Virus record (IMG/VR): IMGVR_UViG_3300008110_001601
Span: 1-20,488 of that record
Strand: one strand, 5' to 3'
Source of the DNA: a virus
Length of the DNA stretch: 20,488 bases
The notes beneath the pieces are model-generated. The model made no database searches, was not told the DNA's origin, and saw only the letters and a program-made list of their open reading frames with translations. The translations under genes and the position numbers were made by a program. This document shows, in pieces, positions 17,954 through 20,488 of this stretch (position 1 is its first letter; every line of letters begins with the position of its first letter).

Positions 17954-18556
17954 ATGTCAACTTCTATCACGATTAAAAACGTCCGTCTGGCCTACATGCA
18001 CCTGATCGAGCCGCGCGCGGCAGCTGACGGCGCAGAGCCCAAGTATTCCGTCACCATGATCATCCCAAAGTCCGACAAGGCGATGGTTGATCTGGTGCGC
18101 GGCGCCATGGTCGCGGCACGCGAAGCGCGTTGGGGTGCAAAGCCCCCCGCCGGCCTCCGCTCTCCGCTGCGCGATGGTGACGAAAAGGACGCCGATAACA
18201 ACTTCCTGCGCGGCGAAGAGTTTCGCAATGCGTGGTTCGTAAACGTCGCCAGCAAGAAGCCGGTTGACGCCAAAATCATGATGGGCGGCAAAATCGTAAA
18301 CTGCCCGCATGAGCACCTTGTCTCGGGCTACTATGGCACCGTCTTCGCCAACTTCTATGGCTACGAGGCTGCCGGTAACCGGGGCGTAAGCGCCGGCCTC
18401 AATGGCGTGATCATCACCAAGCGCGGCGAACCCCTCGGCCGCCGCTTGGATTGGGAAGACGCCGCCTCTGGCGCAGAAGACTTTGGTGGTGCCGGATCTA
18501 CATCTGGCGGCATGGAAGACTTTGGCGCGCCTGCCGGCGACCAGATTCCTTTCTGA
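17954..18556 (+). CDS. Single-stranded DNA-binding protein, DUF2815 / Enc34 type
   Basis: 200 residues, with GAGG six bases before ATG. The chain starts MSTSITIKNVRLAYMHLIEP, then 'PKYSVTMIIPKSDKAMVDLV', which is the DUF2815 signature (modified OB fold of the Enc34 group). The middle has FRNAWFVNVASKKPVDAKIM and HLVSGYYGTVFANFYGYEAA, then 'GVSAGLNGVIITKRGEPLG'. The tail is acidic and Gly-rich, ending GDQIPF like the C-terminal peptide by which SSB proteins recruit partner enzymes. It would coat single-stranded DNA during phage replication and may interact with the nuclease upstream and primase-helicase downstream. Length is normal. Confidence 0.88.
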   Translation: MSTSITIKNVRLAYMHLIEPRAAADGAEPKYSVTMIIPKSDKAMVDLVRGAMVAAREARWGAKPPAGLRSPLRDGDEKDADNNFLRGEEFRNAWFVNVASKKPVDAKIMMGGKIVNCPHEHLVSGYYGTVFANFYGYEAAGNRGVSAGLNGVIITKRGEPLGRRLDWEDAASGAEDFGGAGSTSGGMEDFGAPAGDQIPF

Positions 18557-18565
18557 AAAATAACT

Positions 18566-18593
18566 GGCTCCCTCCCTTCACGGGGAGGGGGCC
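18566..18593 (+). terminator. Strong GC hairpin between the SSB and primase-helicase genes
   Basis: GGCTCCCTCCC and GGGAGGGGGCC form an eleven-pair stem (one G-U) with loop TTCACG, ten bases after the SSB stop. It is followed by CCCC rather than T, so it is not a standard terminator. Attenuation or protection of the SSB mRNA end, lowering primase expression relative to SSB, is plausible. Confidence 0.5.
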
Positions 18594-18624
18594 CCCCTGA
18601 CAATATAGCACTCTCGGAGGGTCC

Positions 18625-20488
18625 ATGGCCGATATATCAGCGTTCCCAGATCGCCTGCGGCCAAATGCCGACGCGATGCACGAGGCCCTGACCTTTTGGT
18701 TCAGCCTGTGCACTGAAGGCCAAATTGAACTCGGCTGGCGGGATCCTCAAACCAAGGAACTCAATCGGTTCAAGCGGTTTGAATTAACCGAAATCGAAGA
18801 GCTCGTGACCTTCGCCTATGACGTCAACAAGGTGGCCGGCGCCAATGTGTATTTCAGGGTCTGCACCCTGAAGGCATTGCCGGGCCGCACCACTGACGAG
18901 CATTTCCTCCAGGCGCCCGGCGCCCACATTGACCATGACGACGCCATGAGCGTCTCGCGCCTCGCCAGCCACCCCCTGGCTCTCAAGCCGGCCTATTTGG
19001 TCATCACCGGACGGGATCCTCAAATCCGTGGCCAAACCTTCTGGCCGGTGGATGACCCCATCACGGACCCGGCCATCGTGCGGGAACTGAACAGCGGCCT
19101 CGCTAAGCATTTCGGTGGCGACCCTGCCGTGGTGAACCCCACCCGCCTCATGCGCCTGCCTGGGTCGATTGCGTGGCCGGTGAAGAAGGGGCGCACAGTC
19201 GCCGAGATCACGCAGCTGCTGTGGCCGGCAGACCAGCGCATGAAGCGCCTGCACACGCCTGAGCTGCTCAACACCGTGCGCGAAGCTAACCAGTCTCTTC
19301 TGGCCACCAGGGCGCCTGAGTATGATGCCGCGCCATTCGATGCGCCGGCAGCCCAGGAGCCGGTGGAGGCCCCGGAGAAGGCTTGGCAGCCTCCTGTGCG
19401 GCAGAATGCGCCCATCAGCGAATTGATCATTGCTACCCGCCAGCCCGGCCAGTGGCACGCCAGCGTTCTGCGCTTGGTGGCATCCTGGCTCAACCGCGGG
19501 CTCAGCGACAGAGAGATCCACCTCTTCGCTCCAGCCCTCACGCTGCCCGGCTTCACCCTGCGCCAGACGCATGAAGAGCTGCAGGCCATGATTGATGGCG
19601 GCCGGCAGAAGTGGGATTTGCCAGACCGCGACCCTTTTGTTGACGCTGTCACGCCTAAGCCCCGCCAGGGTCTGTGGGTGGATGACGGGGATGATTTGGA
19701 CGACATCCCCACGCGCCCCTGGCTGGTGCCGGGCATCATCCTGCGTGGCAGCGTCACCCTCCTCTCCGGCCAGGGCGCCGGGGGCAAGTCGTCCTACGTC
19801 GTCGGCCTGACCACCTCGATCGCCGCCGGCATCCAATACGGCAAGGCCAGCCCGGTGAAGGCCATGCGTGGCATCAATTACAACACCGAGGATGACCGCG
19901 ACGAGCAGCGCCGCCGGTATGCGGCCTTTCTCTACGCCAGTGGCGTCGATCGGCAGGCCATCAGGTCTGTGATCCGCGTCGGGCCGGAGGGCGTGGGCGT
20001 GCTGTTCACCCGCGACCCGGACAGCGGCGAGGTGGTGCCCACGGCGGCCATGGAAGACCTCCGCACCCTGATCAAGGAGCAGGAGGCAGAATACATCATC
20101 GTGGACCCCCTGGCGGAATTGCACACGGCCGAGGAGAACGACAACACGGCCATGAGGAGCATCCTGGCCGCCTTCCGGCAGCTGGCCAAGGAAATGAACA
20201 TTGGCGTGGTCATCCTGCACCATGACCGCAAAGGGGTGGGCATTGCCGGCGACGTGGACCGGATGAGGGGCGCCTCGGCCCTGCAGGGTGCGGCCCGTAT
20301 CGTGCTGACCCTCACCCGGATGACGGAGGAGGAGGCCGAGGCCCTGCAGATACCCAAGGAGCAGCGTTCAAGCTTCATTCGCATCGACAATGCCAAGGCG
20401 AACTACACCCCGTTGGGTGAGGTGGCGTGGTACCAGCTGCAGGGCCAGACCATCCCCAATGGCGAGCAGGTGGCCGCGGCATTGCCCT
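18625..20488 (+). CDS. Primase-helicase (primase-like N-terminus, RepA-like AAA ATPase), C-terminus beyond the window
   Basis: 621 residues visible, no stop before the edge; start MADISAFPDRLRPNADAMHE with GGAGG four bases upstream. Residues about 60-190 look like a RepB/primpol-type primase: HIDHDD at 101-106 (metal-binding acidic pair) and 'NPTRLMRLPGSIAWP' (171-185), the usual motif near the end of that domain. A Pro/Ala-rich linker lies around 235-260. An AAA_25 (RepA-like) domain follows: Walker A GQGAGGKSS (382-390), Walker B YIIVDPLAE (490-498), HHDRK at 532-536, and a 'DRMRGASALQGAARIVLTL' sensor region. It would prime and unwind phage DNA. The 3' end and possible C-terminal domains are unseen. 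Confidence 0.85.
   Translation, partial: MADISAFPDRLRPNADAMHEALTFWFSLCTEGQIELGWRDPQTKELNRFKRFELTEIEELVTFAYDVNKVAGANVYFRVCTLKALPGRTTDEHFLQAPGAHIDHDDAMSVSRLASHPLALKPAYLVITGRDPQIRGQTFWPVDDPITDPAIVRELNSGLAKHFGGDPAVVNPTRLMRLPGSIAWPVKKGRTVAEITQLLWPADQRMKRLHTPELLNTVREANQSLLATRAPEYDAAPFDAPAAQEPVEAPEKAWQPPVRQNAPISELIIATRQPGQWHASVLRLVASWLNRGLSDREIHLFAPALTLPGFTLRQTHEELQAMIDGGRQKWDLPDRDPFVDAVTPKPRQGLWVDDGDDLDDIPTRPWLVPGIILRGSVTLLSGQGAGGKSSYVVGLTTSIAAGIQYGKASPVKAMRGINYNTEDDRDEQRRRYAAFLYASGVDRQAIRSVIRVGPEGVGVLFTRDPDSGEVVPTAAMEDLRTLIKEQEAEYIIVDPLAELHTAEENDNTAMRSILAAFRQLAKEMNIGVVILHHDRKGVGIAGDVDRMRGASALQGAARIVLTLTRMTEEEAEALQIPKEQRSSFIRIDNAKANYTPLGEVAWYQLQGQTIPNGEQVAAALP

Noticed and set aside
18739-19024. 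Direct repeat CGGGATCCTCAAA in the primase gene
   Set aside because: Two 13-base matches at 18739 and 19012 both encode RDPQ in one frame; no further similarity around them, so most likely coincidence or shared codon choice.
18784-20223. Minus-strand open frame of 479 codons
   Set aside because: Antisense of the primase-helicase, whose Walker motifs and primase motifs are clear; the frame stays open because of GC-rich codon use.
1-20488. Integrase, attachment site, tRNA or insertion sequence
   Set aside because: None found by reading both strands; the regulator pair hints at temperate control, but the window alone cannot show lysogeny.

Overview
The window is part of the genome of a tailed, probably short-tailed (podovirus-like) bacteriophage, moderately GC-rich. 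I see no host housekeeping gene, rRNA, tRNA, integrase, attachment site, transposon or CRISPR array. The GTA-type holin, the family resemblances and the codon use suggest an alphaproteobacterial host, but that is inference. The virion proteins fit an SU10-like short-tail plan: adaptor, propeller-type nozzle, and large Ala/Gly-rich internal (ejection) proteins.

Layout. (1) 2-2172, plus strand: end of an unidentified (perhaps cupin-like) protein, two small phage proteins, then a lysis block of a one-helix membrane protein, a GTA-type holin and a glycoside hydrolase 108 endolysin. (2) 2173-2278: intergenic gap with a hairpin and a candidate promoter. (3) 2279-12942, plus strand: adaptor, fibre-like protein with three related beta modules, nozzle with an inserted adhesin-like domain, a small linker protein and four large internal virion proteins, most joined by 1-4 base overlaps. 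(4) 12939-16505, minus strand: a very compact run of 15 small genes plus two candidate hydrophobic mini-genes. It ends with a Zn-ribbon/HTH protein, a MarR-type regulator, an XRE-type regulator and two small proteins. Its middle is a cassette array in which successive genes meet at one repeated junction sequence. (5) 16506-16682: divergent control region with two TTGAC-type promoters, a 17-bp palindrome exactly filling the spacer of the leftward one, and a rightward promoter so close to its gene that the mRNA should be leaderless. (6) 16683-20488, plus strand: Cro-like HTH protein, small conserved phage protein, RecB/Cas4-like nuclease, 18-codon mini-gene, DUF2815 single-strand DNA-binding protein, and a primase-helicase that runs off the window.

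The rightward arm is a replication/recombination module started by a Cro-like regulator, and the leftward arm is a regulatory/accessory operon. Together they resemble a lambda-type divergent switch, although nothing in the window proves a temperate lifestyle. The most unusual feature is the junction-repeat cassette array (14482-15651). One roughly 16-base element is at once the C-terminal GEKE codons of one gene, the ribosome binding site of the next, and the overlapping ATGA stop/start. One copy has acquired an in-frame stop just upstream, leaving a vestigial tail.
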